Counted from the stretch's first letter, positions 14,001 through 26,345 are shown. The stretch is DNA of 64,000 nt from Alitta virens (GCA_932294295.1 OW028584.1:27551970-27615969); one strand, 5' to 3'. The notes: generated from the sequence alone by a model not told the origin. Numbers and translations: made by a program.

Positions 14001-17000
14001 ATACCACAAAGTGAACCTTGCTAAATATCTAGCCAGAGCAACCACTTCATATACAACAAAGTGAATCTAGCTGTATATCTAGCCTGAACACCACTTGATA
14101 CACAACAAAGTGAACCTTGCCAAATATCTAGCCAGAGCAACTGCTTGATATACAACAAAGTGAACCTTGCTAAATATCTAGACAGAGCAACCACTTGATA
14201 TTCAACAAAGTGAACCTAGCTAGTATATATCTAGTCACAGCAACTACTTGATATACAACAAAGTGAACCTTGCTATATATCTAGCGAGAGCAACCGCTTG
14301 ATATACAACAAAGTGAACCTAGCTAGTATATATCTAGTCACAGCAACTACTTGATATACAACAAAGTGAACCTTGCTATATATCTAGCGAGAGCAACTAC
14401 TTGATATACAACAAAGTGAACCTTGCTAAATATCTAGCCAGAGCAACTACTTGATATACAACAAAGTGAACCTTGCTAAATATCTAGCCAGAGCAACTAC
14501 TTGATATACAACAAAGTGAACCTTGCTAAATATCTAGCCAGAGCAACTACTTGATATACAACAAAGTGAACCTTGCTAAATATCTAGCCAGAGCAACTAC
14601 TTGATATACAACAAAGTGAACCTTGCTAAATATCTAGCCAGAGCAACTACTTGATATACAACAAAGTGAACCTTGCTAAATATCTAGCCAGAGCAACTAC
14701 TTGATATACAACAAAGTGAACCTTGCTAAATATCTAGCCAGAGCAACTACTTGATATACAACAAAGTGAACCTTGCTAAATATCTAGCCAGAGCAACCAC
14801 TTGATATACCACAAAGTGAACCTTGCTAAATATCTAGCCAGAGCAACCACTTGATATACAACAAAGTGAATCTAGCTGTATATCTAGCCTGAACACCACT
14901 TGATACACAACAAAGTGAACCTTGCTAAATATCTAGCCAGAGCAACTGCTTGATATACAACAAAGTGAACCTTGCTAAATATCTAGACAGAGCAACCACT
15001 TGATATACAACAAAGTAAACCTTGCTAAATATCTAGCCAGAGCAACTGCTTGATATACAACAAAGTGAACCTTGCTAAATATCTAGCCAGAGCAACCACT
15101 TGATATACAACACAGTGAATCTAGCTGTATATCTAGCCTGAACACCACTTGATACACAACAAAGTGAACCTCGCTATTATATATCTAGCCAGAGCAACTG
15201 CTTGATATACAACAAAGTGAACCTTGCTAAATATCTAGCCAGAGCAACCACTTGATATACAACAAAGTGAATCTAGCTGTATATCTAGCCTGAACACCAC
15301 TTGATACACAACAAAGTGAACCTTGCTAAATATCTAGCCAGAGCAACTGCTTGATATACAACAAAGTGAACCTTGTTATATATCTAGCCAGAGCAACCAC
15401 TTGATATACCACAAAGTGAACCTTGCTAAATATCTAGCCAGAGCAACCACTTGATATACAACAAAGTGAATCTAGCTGTATATCTAGCCTGAACACCACT
15501 TGATACACAACAAAGTGAACCTTGCTAAATATCCAGCCAGAGCAACCACCTTATATACCACAAAGTGAACCTTGCTAAATATCTAGCCAGAGCAACTGCT
15601 TGATATACAACAAAGTGAACCTTGTTATATATCTAGCCAGAGCAACCACTTGATATACCACAAAGTGAACCTTGCTAAATATCTAGCCAGAGCAACCGCT
15701 TGATATACAACAAAGTGAACCTAGCTAGTATATATCTAGCCACAGCAACTACTTGATATATAACAAAGTGAACCTAGCTAGTATATATCTAGTCACAGCA
15801 ACTACTTGATATACAACAAAGTGAACCTTGCTAAATATCTAGCCAGAGCAACTACTTGATATACAACAAAGTGAACCTTGCTAAATATCTAGCCAGAGCA
15901 ACTACTTGATATACAACAAAGTGAACCTTGCTAAATATCTAGCCAGAGCAACCACTTGATATACCACAAAGTGAACCTTGCTAAATATCTAGCCAGAGCA
16001 ACCACTTGATATACAACAAAGTGAATCTAGCTGTATATCTAGCCTGAACACCACTTGATACACAACAAAGTGAACCTTGCTAAATATCTAGCCAGAGCAA
16101 CTGCTTGATATACAACAAAGTGAACCTTGCTAAATATCTAGACAGAGCAACCACTTGATATACAACAAAGTAAACCTTGCTAAATATCTAGCCAGAGCAA
16201 CTGCTTGATATACAACAAAGTGAACCTTGCTAAATATCTAGCCAGAGCAACCACTTGATATACAACAAAGTGAATCTAGCTGTATATCTAGCCTGAACAC
16301 CACTTGATACACAACAAAGTGAACCTTGCTAAATATCCAGCCAGAGCAACCACCTTATATACCACAAAGTGAACCTTGCTAAATATCTAGCCAGAGCAAC
16401 TGCTTGATATACAACAAAGTGAACCTTGTTATATATCTAGCCAGAGCAACCACTTGATATACCACAAAGTGAACCTTGCTAAATATCTAGCCAGAGCAAC
16501 CGCTTGATATACAACAAAGTGAATCTAGCTGTATATCTAGCCTGAACACCACTTGATACACAACAAAGTGAACCTTGCTAAATATCCAGCCAGAGCAACC
16601 ACCTTATATACCACAAAGTGAACCTTGCTAAATATCTAGCCAGAGCAACTACTTGATATACAACAAAGTGAACCTTGCTAAATATCTAGCCAGAGCAACC
16701 ACTTGATATACCACAAAGTGAACCTTGCTAAATATCTAGCCAGAGCAACCACTTCATATACAACAAAGTGAATCTAGCTGTATATCTAGCCTGAACACCA
16801 CTTGATACACAACAAAGTGAACCTTGCCAAATATCTAGCCAGAGCAACTGCTTGATATACAACAAAGTGAACCTTGCTAAATATCTAGACAGAGCAACCA
16901 CTTGATATTCAACAAAGTGAACCTAGCTAGTATATATCTAGTCACAGCAACTACTTGATATACAACAAAGTGAACCTTGCTATATATCTAGCGAGAGCAA

Positions 17001-20000
17001 CCGCTTGATATACAACAAAGTGAACCTAGCTAGTATATATCTAGTCACAGCAACTACTTGATATACAACAAAGTGAACCTTGCTATATATCTAGCGAGAG
17101 CAACTACTTGATATACAACAAAGTGAACCTTGCTAAATATCTAGCCAGAGCAACTACTTGATATACAACAAAGTGAACCTTGCTAAATATCTAGCCAGAG
17201 CAACTACTTGATATACAACAAAGTGAACCTTGCTAAATATCTAGCCAGAGCAACTACTTGATATACAACAAAGTGAACCTTGCTAAATATCTAGCCAGAG
17301 CAACTACTTGATATACAACAAAGTGAACCTTGCTAAATATCTAGCCAGAGCAACTACTTGATATACAACAAAGTGAACCTTGCTAAATATCTAGCCAGAG
17401 CAACTACTTGATATACAACAAAGTGAACCTTGCTAAATATCTAGCCAGAGCAACCACTTGATATACCACAAAGTGAACCTTGCTAAATATCTAGCCAGAG
17501 CAACCACTTGATATACAACAAAGTGAATCTAGCTGTATATCTAGCCTGAACACCACTTGATACACAACAAAGTGAACCTTGCTAAATATCTAGCCAGAGC
17601 AACTGCTTGATATACAACAAAGTGAACCTTGCTAAATATCTAGACAGAGCAACCACTTGATATACAACAAAGTAAACCTTGCTAAATATCTAGCCAGAGC
17701 AACTGCTTGATATACAACAAAGTGAACCTTGCTAAATATCTAGCCAGAGCAACCACTTGATATACAACACAGTGAATCTAGCTGTATATCTAGCCTGAAC
17801 ACCACTTGATACACAACAAAGTGAACCTCGCTATTATATATCTAGCCAGAGCAACTGCTTGATATACAACAAAGTGAACCTTGCTAAATATCTAGCCAGA
17901 GCAACCACTTGATATACAACAAAGTGAATCTAGCTGTATATCTAGCCTGAACACCACTTGATACACAACAAAGTGAACCTTGCTAAATATCTAGCCAGAG
18001 CAACTGCTTGATATACAACAAAGTGAACCTTGTTATATATCTAGCCAGAGCAACCACTTGATATACCACAAAGTGAACCTTGCTAAATATCTAGCCAGAG
18101 CAACCACTTGATATACAACAAAGTGAATCTAGCTGTATATCTAGCCTGAACACCACTTGATACACAACAAAGTGAACCTTGCTAAATATCCAGCCAGAGC
18201 AACCACCTTATATACCACAAAGTGAACCTTGCTAAATATCTAGCCAGAGCAACTGCTTGATATACAACAAAGTGAACCTTGTTATATATCTAGCCAGAGC
18301 AACCACTTGATATACCACAAAGTGAACCTTGCTAAATATCTAGCCAGAGCAACCGCTTGATATACAACAAAGTGAACCTAGCTAGTATATATCTAGCCAC
18401 AGCAACTACTTGATATATAACAAAGTGAACCTAGCTAGTATATATCTAGTCACAGCAACTACTTGATATACAACAAAGTGAACCTTGCTAAATATCTAGC
18501 CAGAGCAACTACTTGATATACAACAAAGTGAACCTTGCTAAATATCTAGCCAGAGCAACTACTTGATATACAACAAAGTGAACCTTGCTAAATATCTAGC
18601 CAGAGCAACCACTTGATATACCACAAAGTGAACCTTGCTAAATATCTAGCCAGAGCAACCACTTGATATACAACAAAGTGAATCTAGCTGTATATCTAGC
18701 CTGAACACCACTTGATACACAACAAAGTGAACCTTGCTAAATATCTAGCCAGAGCAACTGCTTGATATACAACAAAGTGAACCTTGCTAAATATCTAGAC
18801 AGAGCAACCACTTGATATACAACAAAGTAAACCTTGCTAAATATCTAGCCAGAGCAACTGCTTGATATACAACAAAGTGAACCTTGCTAAATATCTAGCC
18901 AGAGCAACCACTTGATATACAACAAAGTGAATCTAGCTGTATATCTAGCCTGAACACCACTTGATACACAACAAAGTGAACCTTGCTAAATATCCAGCCA
19001 GAGCAACCACCTTATATACCACAAAGTGAACCTTGCTAAATATCTAGCCAGAGCAACTGCTTGATATACAACAAAGTGAACCTTGTTATATATCTAGCCA
19101 GAGCAACCACTTGATATACCACAAAGTGAACCTTGCTAAATATCTAGCCAGAGCAACCGCTTGATATACAACAAAGTGAATCTAGCTGTATATCTAGCCT
19201 GAACACCACTTGATACACAACAAAGTGAACCTTGCTAAATATCCAGCCAGAGCAACCACCTTATATACCACAAAGTGAACCTTGCTAAATATCTAGCCAG
19301 AGCAACTGCTTGATATACAACAAAGTGAACCTTGTTATATATCTAGCCAGAGCAACCACTTGATATACCACAAAGTGAACCTTGCTAAATATCTAGCCAG
19401 AGCAACCGCTTGATATACAACAAAGTGAACCTAGCTAGTATATATCTAGCCACAGCAACCACTTGATATTCAACAAAGTGAACCTAGCTAGTATATATCT
19501 AGTCACAGCAACTACTTGATATACAACAAAGTGAACCTTGCTATATATCTAGCGAGAGCAACCGCTTGATATACAACAAAGTGAACCTTGCTAAATATCT
19601 AGCCAGAGCAACTACTTGATATACAACAAAGTGAACCTTGCTAAATATCTAGCCAGAGCAACCACTTGATATACCACAAAGTGAACCTTGCTAAATATCT
19701 AGCCAGAGCAACCACTTGATATACAACAAAGTGAATCTAGCTGTATATCTAGCCTGAACACCACTTGATACACAACAAAGTGAACCTTGCTAAATATCTA
19801 GCCAGAGCAACTGCTTGATATACAACAAAGTGAACCTTGCTAAATATCTAGACAGAGCAACCACTTGATATACAACAAAGTAAACCTTGCTAAATATCTA
19901 GCCAGAGCAACTGCTTGATATACAACAAAGTGAACCTTGTTATATATCTAGACAGAGCAACTACTTGATATACAACAAAGTGAACATGGCTATATCTTAA

Positions 20001-20005
20001 TGAAA
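2046..20005. repeat. 50-bp minisatellite, main block (about 360 units)
   Basis: About 18 kb of the same 50-bp unit. Local variants include 54-bp units with an extra TAGT (CTAGCTAGTATATATC) and 49-bp units with CCTGAACACC. Larger duplications are visible from rare markers. TTGCCAAATATC occurs at 14117 and 16824, and ACCACTTCATATA at 14041 and 16748, both 2707 bp apart. TTGATAAATATC at 8551 and 10451 is 1900 bp apart. The CCTGAACACC marker at 2516, 4215 and 5464 shows blocks of about 1.7 and 1.25 kb. A run of nearly identical units at about 14390-14790 recurs at about 17100-17440. The last recognisable unit decays at about 19985-20005. No open frame in it is meaningful, since 50 is not a multiple of three. 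Confidence 0.98.
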
Positions 20006-20154
20006 GACTCAAAATTGGCTACAGCTCTTAAATTAGGACAACATGGCCTTACAAATGTCATTCTCCAGATGCGTGTAGTCATATCTAACATAATAACTTC
20101 TCTCTATAATTAAAATATAAGCAGAAATGTTTTCTTTTATGTGCACAATGAAAA
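20006..20154 (+). other. Short 5' flank of the caspase gene
   Basis: Only about 150 bp separate the end of the satellite from the caspase start codon. The stretch is AT-rich. No TATA box or other core promoter element is clear. A TGA at 20149-20151 is in frame with the ATG at 20155, so the coding exon does not extend upstream in this frame. A possible splice acceptor (AATATAAGCAG) ends at about 20123, so an untranslated first exon could lie elsewhere, even beyond the satellite. Confidence 0.4.
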
Positions 20155-23100
20155 ATGTTTGACCCAGAAGAATATTTAACTTTAAAGTATTCAGAAGAAT
20201 GGTTGACTCAAGATATGAAAGAAAAACTAAAAGAATTAGTGATGGACAAAGAAAAGCAGTTACATTATCAGAAATATGAGGTGATACTCCGCCGTGATAG
20301 ATAGTTTTTTTTTTGTTTTGGCCGCTCATAGTGATTACACTGTATTCCAAAATGATTGTTCATTGTATAATTTACTGTTTTGATATTCAGGAAAAAAAAA
20401 GAGGGGCAAAACTCGTTGAGCTTCTAAAAATTTTGAAAAAGTCTAATAAATCTGGCACTTGGGATGGACTACTCCGAAGTCTTGAAAAAAATAAAAAAGA
20501 TGTGGCTCTGCGTTTGAAAGTGACAGCATGCATTTATGAAGCTTACAGTGCAGTTACATCAGAAGATTTGGAAAAATGTAAGTTTGTCAAATCTCTGTTC
20601 ATCCAAGGTCAAATGTTGTCCTCAGTGGCCATTATAGGGTACCAGAACAGAAAATGATATAAGAGCCTGACATACACTGTATATAATTGATAGATCTTAA
20701 TTATATATATTATAAAATTTTAGATTTCAATACATACCCTCAACGGACTGGCCCTGATACTGTGGATCTCACCAGTCAAGGTAATGGTCAGTACAACAAT
20801 AGCTAATTGCCCACAGGAATGATATCACTGTGTTGAATGAAAACTTTTTTATTCTTCAAAAGGTCGTAACATCACAATAAATCTACAGAAAACAACTTTG
20901 GAAGTGTTGCAGAAAGTTCGAAATTCAGAAGTATGTGATTACCTTCTTATTGACTGTCTCAGTTAGTTTTAGGTTAACTGTCATAAATTTATGTGACCAG
21001 TGGTCACTGATCACCTCCTATTGGAGTACTTTGATATGTAAACCTTATTTTTTCAATCACTCCTGCTTTCAATTAACTGTCTTATGTTTAGGATGACTGA
21101 AAGAACATATTCAGTTCCTTCAGCTAGTCATGCATCCATATTGAACCATTCCTTTTCATTACTATGTTATTTGTGTGATCATAGTCTTCAGTGTATCTTC
21201 AGGGTATTCACTGGACAGGAAAAACAAGGAAAATAGGGAAAATTGTCCAAAAATTTCCCTGCAGGGGAAATTCAGGGAATTTGATGTTAGGTTATGAATT
21301 CAGGGAAAACACAGGGAATTTTGTCAATTAAATGTATAATATTAATAATATGTAAAATGCTAACAGAATTTTGATCAGAAATGAATAACGCTGGATGGCA
21401 GTGTAGCTATTAAGTTTCACAGGTTGAAATGGACTATGTTGATTTAATAATTTCACTAAACTTAGTGGTATTTTGGTGGTTAAGGCACAGCTATTGGGTA
21501 CCAGGAGGCGGTATAATCACCTGGGAAAATATCTAGTGAAACGGAAAAATTTAGGAAAATACAGGGGAATTTTGTTTTCAAAATTGAGTGGATACCCTGA
21601 TCTTATAACTTATTTTAGCATTATTTTCAAGAATGATTTTTTATTTCCATAGGAATATTATGAGATGTCTGCAAAGCCAAGGGGCAGAGCCATAATCCTA
21701 AACAATGAAGAGTTTGATAAAGGAAAACCTCGTGATGGATCATCACTTGATGTCGACAACCTAAAACGACTTTTTGAAGCTTTAGAGTTTGAGGTAGTAA
21801 TATGGAACAACTGCACAGCAGAGGTAGGTAAACACTGTGTGCTGTCACCTAACAGCCCAGTGACCTAATTATGGACATTATTTGCTAGTTTACCTAGTGT
21901 AACAAAATGATTGGTTAAACTAGGTAGCCGATGGGCTGGGTATAGACTTAAGAAATTTCTCTTAAAAATACAATAGAAATAGATTCATATATTTTGAATT
22001 CAGGCATTTTTCTGCTTGTCAGAAGAAAGAAATGCAGACAATAGCAATGGCTAAGTCGTAAAGTGCAAGAACAATGGAGAAGTAATGATGTCATAATATA
22101 TGAAGTAATCAAAATGAGGTCAATGAGGCAAAATTGCCATTATGGCTATCGCGTGAAAAACTCTTTTTTTTTAAATCATCTTCAGAAAATAAAAGAAAAC
22201 GTTAAAACGGAGTGTAAACACAAAGCTCACGAGAATGCTGATGCCTTTGTTTTCATTGTTCTGAGTCATGGTCAGACTGGAAGAATTACAGGGACTGATG
22301 ATTACCCTGTCAATATTACAAGGGACATCATTGACTGGTTTGATGGTGATAGTTGTCCTCAGCTCGTGGGCAAACCAAAAGTTTTTTTCATTCAAGCATG
22401 TCAAGGATGTAAGTACTTCCAGTTATTCTCTATTTCATACACAATCATGTTCACTGATGATATTTGAAATAATAATGAATAATGATTACACCTGAAAAGT
22501 GAAAAACAAAAAGTTGTTTCTTCTTTTAGATAACCCAGATATACACAGGTCGGCCGAGGTTGCCTGAGGTTGGCCTAAATGATATGTTGCCTGAAAACTA
22601 TAGCTCTTTGCATTTACTCTGATACCAGTTACTATGTCCTCAATTCTCTGAACTATACAAGTGGCTGTGTTATTATTTAAGTCTTTATATATATTTTTTT
22701 TATTTTTTAGCAAGATCATCAACAGGAGTTTTACCAGATTCTACAGAAACACGTAGCCAGCCAGAGAATATTTGTTCAGATGCAAATGAGAATTTCACTC
22801 ACGAGAAAGCAGACATTCTTGTATCTTATTCGACTGTTCCAGGTTAATTTCAATTTCATTGGCATGCCAACAAAATAACCATGTAATCATGCAATTTTTC
22901 TGCATACATGTCCAATCTGGATGGTTGGACTACCAAGTGATTGTTATTACTGAAACTAGGTATGAGTCTGGTGGTTTCTGGCAAACCAGGACCAAACATA
23001 GTCAAGTTGTGTAGACACAAGTGTTTAGATAGCGGCCTGTCTAAGTCTACTGTAAATCTGTTGATAGCTGAATTATTTCAACAGGATTGTGGCTCAGAAC

Positions 23101-24222
23101 ATATCACATATAAGAATAGCATGCCTTCCGATTGATAATTTATTAATATCGCCATACTAATATAATATATATATATATATCATTTGTTAATATTGCAATA
23201 CTTTTAAAATATGAATTACTTAATATTTAATAGTGGTATATATGTGTATAATCTTTTTTTTTTTTTTCACAAGGTCGCTCCCTCAGCAGCAGCAAACTCA
23301 ATGCCTTGGAGGGAGTCTCCTTGCTCCAATATAAAATTATAAAGTTATATAATATGAAATTACTGTAATATGTTACACAAGGAGTAAATAAAACTCTGTC
23401 ATTTTCATTGTCAGAAGCACTGGTGTTAATGAAACCTCACAAAAAAATAACATTAACTTTGCAAGAAATAATTATAAAGTCCATTCATTATGATTAATTT
23501 TTCAGGTTTCAAGGCTTGGCGAGATCCTCAACAAGGCAGTTGGTTCATGAGAGACCTTGTTATCAACCTGAACATGTATGCTCATCAACTTCATCTGGCT
23601 GATATTCTTGTCAAGGTGAGGGTTCATTCATAAGTAAATATGTATTGATCAGGGGCGTTGATTCAGGGGGGGGGGAGGGATGTGGGGCATATATACCCCC
23701 TTTTTCTGCGAAGGGGGGATGATCAATGCAATCATCCCCCCCACCCCACTGAAATTCATAAATGAAAATTACCCTTTTTCTCACACTTTTGTTTTGGAAC
23801 ATTTGCGCTTTGTTAAACAGCTTTACGCTTGACATCACATATCAGTACAAGTTTATAAGTTTGGCATAAGTGATTCACCATTAATTAACCTCTTGGCCAG
23901 TGTCCGTGCATTAACTGCTACTACTTGTACGAGCGAGGTCACAGTGGGACAGACATTTTTTAGGCCAGCATCCCCCTAACCATCAAGAGAAATCAACGCC
24001 TCTGGTTTTGACAATGAATATTTATAAATTAAGCCAAAATATCTCCCGTAAGAAACTCAACTATTGAAACATTTTAATCATGAAAGACATATGATAGTCT
24101 GATACAACTTTTTCCAGGTCAGGCGCCAGGTCAGTAAGCGCTCCAATCGTCAAGGATTCATTCAAGTTCCCAAAGATGAATCCACACTTACCAAGCACTT
24201 GCACTTCTTGCCGCGCACATAA
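20155..24222 (+). CDS. Caspase with N-terminal CARD-like prodomain (9 exons)
   Basis: Cysteine-aspartate protease (family C14) of apoptosis or immune signalling, about 392 residues. Exons: 20155-20280, 20391-20577, 20724-20780, 20863-20930, 21653-21823, 22186-22408, 22711-22842, 23506-23615 and 24118-24222 (TAA). All junctions are GT-AG and the phases agree. Residues 1-104 look like a CARD, with the pattern RGAKLVELLKIL followed by WDGLLRSL. The p20 part starts in exon 5 with KPRGRAIILNN and RDGSSLD, which holds the substrate-binding Arg. Exon 6 has the catalytic His in VLSHG and the catalytic Cys in IQACQG. The linker in exon 7 has Asp residues suited to self-cleavage (VLPD, ICSD). The p10 part has SYSTVPGFKAWRD, GSWFMRDL and ends STLTKHLHFLP. 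All key residues are present, so it is probably active. The start is supported by an in-frame stop two codons upstream and an A at -3. QACQG is common in initiator caspases, but which vertebrate caspase it matches best is open. Confidence 0.9.
21200..21599. mobile_element. MITE with CAGGGTAT ends in caspase intron 4
   Basis: The element starts CAGGGTATTCACT and ends with the inverse of CAGGGTATCCACT. It is flanked by a perfect 5-bp direct repeat ATCTT (21195-21199 and 21600-21604). The interior repeats the phrase CAGGGAAA/CAGGGGAAA several times. It has no coding capacity, so it is a non-autonomous DNA transposon. The CAGGG ends resemble hAT elements, but a 5-bp duplication is short for that group. 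It supplies more than half of the 722-bp intron. Confidence 0.7.
21837..22050. mobile_element. Partial MITE related to the 40.6-kb copy, caspase intron 5
   Basis: CACTGTGTGCTGTCACCTAA starts the match to the complete element at 40582-40905. Further shared phrases include CAGCCCAGTGACCTAATTAT, TAGCCGATGGGCTG and CTGCTTGTCAGAA, the later ones matching the other arm in reverse orientation. The far terminal repeat is missing, and another MITE remnant begins directly after it. Confidence 0.6.
22052..22160. mobile_element. Half MITE related to the 53.5-kb copy, next to caspase exon 6
   Basis: AGTGCAAGAACAATG, ATGTCATA, AATCAAAATGAGG and CAATGAGGCAAA match the right half of the MITE at 53479-53678, in the same order and orientation. 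The copy ends in CGTGAAAA about 25 bp before the exon 6 acceptor at 22186. The transposon end therefore lies in or beside the polypyrimidine tract and branch-point region of this intron. Confidence 0.65.
23650..24004. mobile_element. hAT-like MITE in caspase intron 8
   Basis: Ends are CAGGGGCGTTGATT and the inverse of CAGAGGCGTTGATT. The flanks are a slightly decayed 8-bp duplication, GTATTGAT (23642-23649) and GTTTTGAC (24005-24012). The inner part has the poly-G and poly-C runs typical of this kind of non-autonomous hAT element. It begins 34 bp after the exon 8 donor and makes up most of the 502-bp intron. Confidence 0.75.
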
Positions 24223-24954
24223 TTGCTCTTGAGACCAATACACAAAATAATGCATAACTTGAAGTCGAACTGACTGACTTCTTCTGTTGCATTGTTAATT
24301 GCCAGATATTCAATTTTCATACAATGTACACAAATGACACGTATCTGTTATGTCAGGCAAATTTTGCGATGTTGAACTTCTGCTGATACATGTATAACAA
24401 GTCTTTCTTTTTTTTTATATGTGATAAATAGCCAAGTGCCTATAAACTATAGATATTGGTGTGAAATTAAAATATGAAATAGTGACTTGTGCTTTTTATC
24501 AACTAAAGTACCATTGATATGGGATTCAATTTAAACGGATTAAACAAAATGTATTTTTACAAGTTTTGCAGGAATGCACTGTGAATAAATATTCATTTTC
24601 TAAAACACTTATGTTTTATTGACATCACTGCACATAGTGAATAATTGTTTACTTACATGAACATACAGCGGGTTACAAATTACTCAATCATCCCATGGAA
24701 AATAGTAATTTTCCTACATTGTGTTTTTATTGACAATCACTACACACAAGTATTCAAATATTATCTTAATTTATAAAACTTTTTTTTTTATGGCAGGAAT
24801 ATGCAAACGCCTGCATCAAATAATATAATATGATATAACTGATATAATATTATGATATAAGGATTTACACCAGAACAGGTTTCCATGAAATAAATTGAAA
24901 CAAGGGAAAAATGGACATGGTCCGATATCTCAGTTTTTAAGATCTGTGAAGTCG
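24223..24954. other. Caspase 3' untranslated region and flank
   Basis: AT-rich sequence after the caspase stop. It contains the polyadenylation signal noted separately, and two or more poly-T tracts. I see no further gene. Confidence 0.5.
24584..24589 (+). terminator. Candidate polyadenylation signal of the caspase gene
   Basis: AATAAA in GTGAATAAATATTC, about 360 bp after the stop codon, followed within 35 bp by a T-rich stretch (TTATGTTTTATTG). It is the first clear canonical hexamer downstream. Not verified by transcript data. Confidence 0.45.
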
Positions 24955-25126
24955 GGGCTGTTCCATTTAAATAAGAGGGGGGGGGGTGGACCTGAAAATT
25001 TGTAGACCCCCAATATCTGGTTTATGACGACCCCCCCCCTGCCATCCTCGCTTTTTTCTACATAAGATATTAAGAAAATACTAGTCAACCAACCCCCCCC
25101 CCCCTCGTTTTTAAATGGAACAGCCC
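24955..25126. mobile_element. Short MITE with poly-G/poly-C arms
   Basis: The left arm reads GGGCTGTTCCATTTAAATA then GAG and a long G run. The right arm is the inverse of GGGCTGTTCCATTTAAAAAC followed by GAG and a long G run. The terminal inverted repeats exceed 30 bp in an element of only about 172 bp, with no coding capacity. Confidence 0.75.
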
Positions 25127-25247
25127 TCAGCTACTTGGCGCTGGCTACTTGAAAAATCTTGAAGTCAGCTATCTGGCGATGGCTACTTGGCATTTATTTG
25201 AGAGACATTGAAGTTAGCTACTTAATTGGCACTGGCTACTAAAAAAA
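25127..25247. repeat. Short imperfect tandem repeat (GGCTACTTG phrases)
   Basis: About two to three imperfect copies of a 50-60-bp unit built from AGCTACTTGGCGCTGGCTACTTG, the later copies reading AGCTATCTGGCGATGGCTACTTG and AGCTACTTAATTGGCACTGG. It directly follows the MITE. Confidence 0.6.
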
Positions 25248-26345
25248 ATTATAAAGCATTATTGCATTAAACACCATCTACTTGAGAAAAGCCAACTAAT
25301 CAACCAACCTACCAAAACTAATTCTAAGGACCCCATCAAGCGTTAGAACTAATTTTGTTTTATTTCTTCAATTGACAGAGGGGGTTCTCCACCTCTGTCA
25401 TATCCAGTTAGACTATGTGGGATATCATATGGGTAGCCAGAACTGACCTACATTGTATTAGATGCGATGTAGGGTCGGAACGACATTTTTAGGAATTCTT
25501 GGAAATTGACATTTACGACAAATTTTTCTCAATAAACACGTCAGCATACCTTAATTTGTCATTATGCACGCGAGGACTGCTCTGTTTACTGTCTGCTTGC
25601 ACTCAGATATTACTGAAAAAGCCACTGGAAATATCGTTTTAAAGAGCATTATCATAAATTCACGTTCGCTAATTCATGCTTTCGCCAATGCAATGCCCCC
25701 AGCAGTCACATGATGGTGGCGCCACTGTGCCTGTTCAGATTCTGTTGACGTTAAAAATCGGTGAATAATTTGCTTGCCAGCGCTAGTCTGTGTGAATCTT
25801 ATTATCCACTAGGGGCGTTGAAACTTCGCTGGAGCCCTCTTGTGAGGTTTGGCAGAACTAGGCGGCCATTGCTGTCATGTATAATCAAGGAAACATGAGT
25901 TCAAAAATAGGGCAGAAATCTATGATAATTGGAAGAAATCAACCAGATCTGAGCGCGATACAATAGAAAAAAGATATACATGTCTAAACCTAGAGCAGGT
26001 GTCTTTCATGTGACAACGTTTATTAAAAGGCTATAGTTCCCACACAAGTCTAAATTCTATATTTTTTCATCTAGGACGTTGTAACCGCTATCATATGGGC
26101 AAAGCTGTCAGTTTTCTCAGCAATATGGCTGCAATGCAAAAAACTGGTTCGCATTAATTGTTGTACTATGTGAACGGTAAATTTAGTACATAGTCTTCAG
26201 TGTCAGAGAGTTGTCCCTGAACTGGGAAATACTTCTACTGATATGTGTTAATATAATATCGCCAAATTCACCTGTCACCGAATTATTCCCCAATTCTAGC
26301 TAGGCTAGAACCATGGCTATCTTACCCCTCTCTCATAAGTATCGT
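25248..26345. other. Intergenic stretch without recognised gene
   Basis: An isolated partial copy of the ~160-bp repeat lies at about 25265-25370 (CCAACCTACCAAAACTAATT, AAGGACCCC). The remaining approximately 1 kb shows no coding exon or element that I can support. Confidence 0.5.

Noticed and set aside
1..20005. CRISPR-like array
   Set aside because: The repeats are contiguous 50-bp units without unique spacers, in a eukaryotic setting.
20313..20657. A separate small protein from the single open frame around caspase exon 2
   Set aside because: Its start lies in intron 1 and its end in intron 2; the splice sites inside it join the caspase frame.
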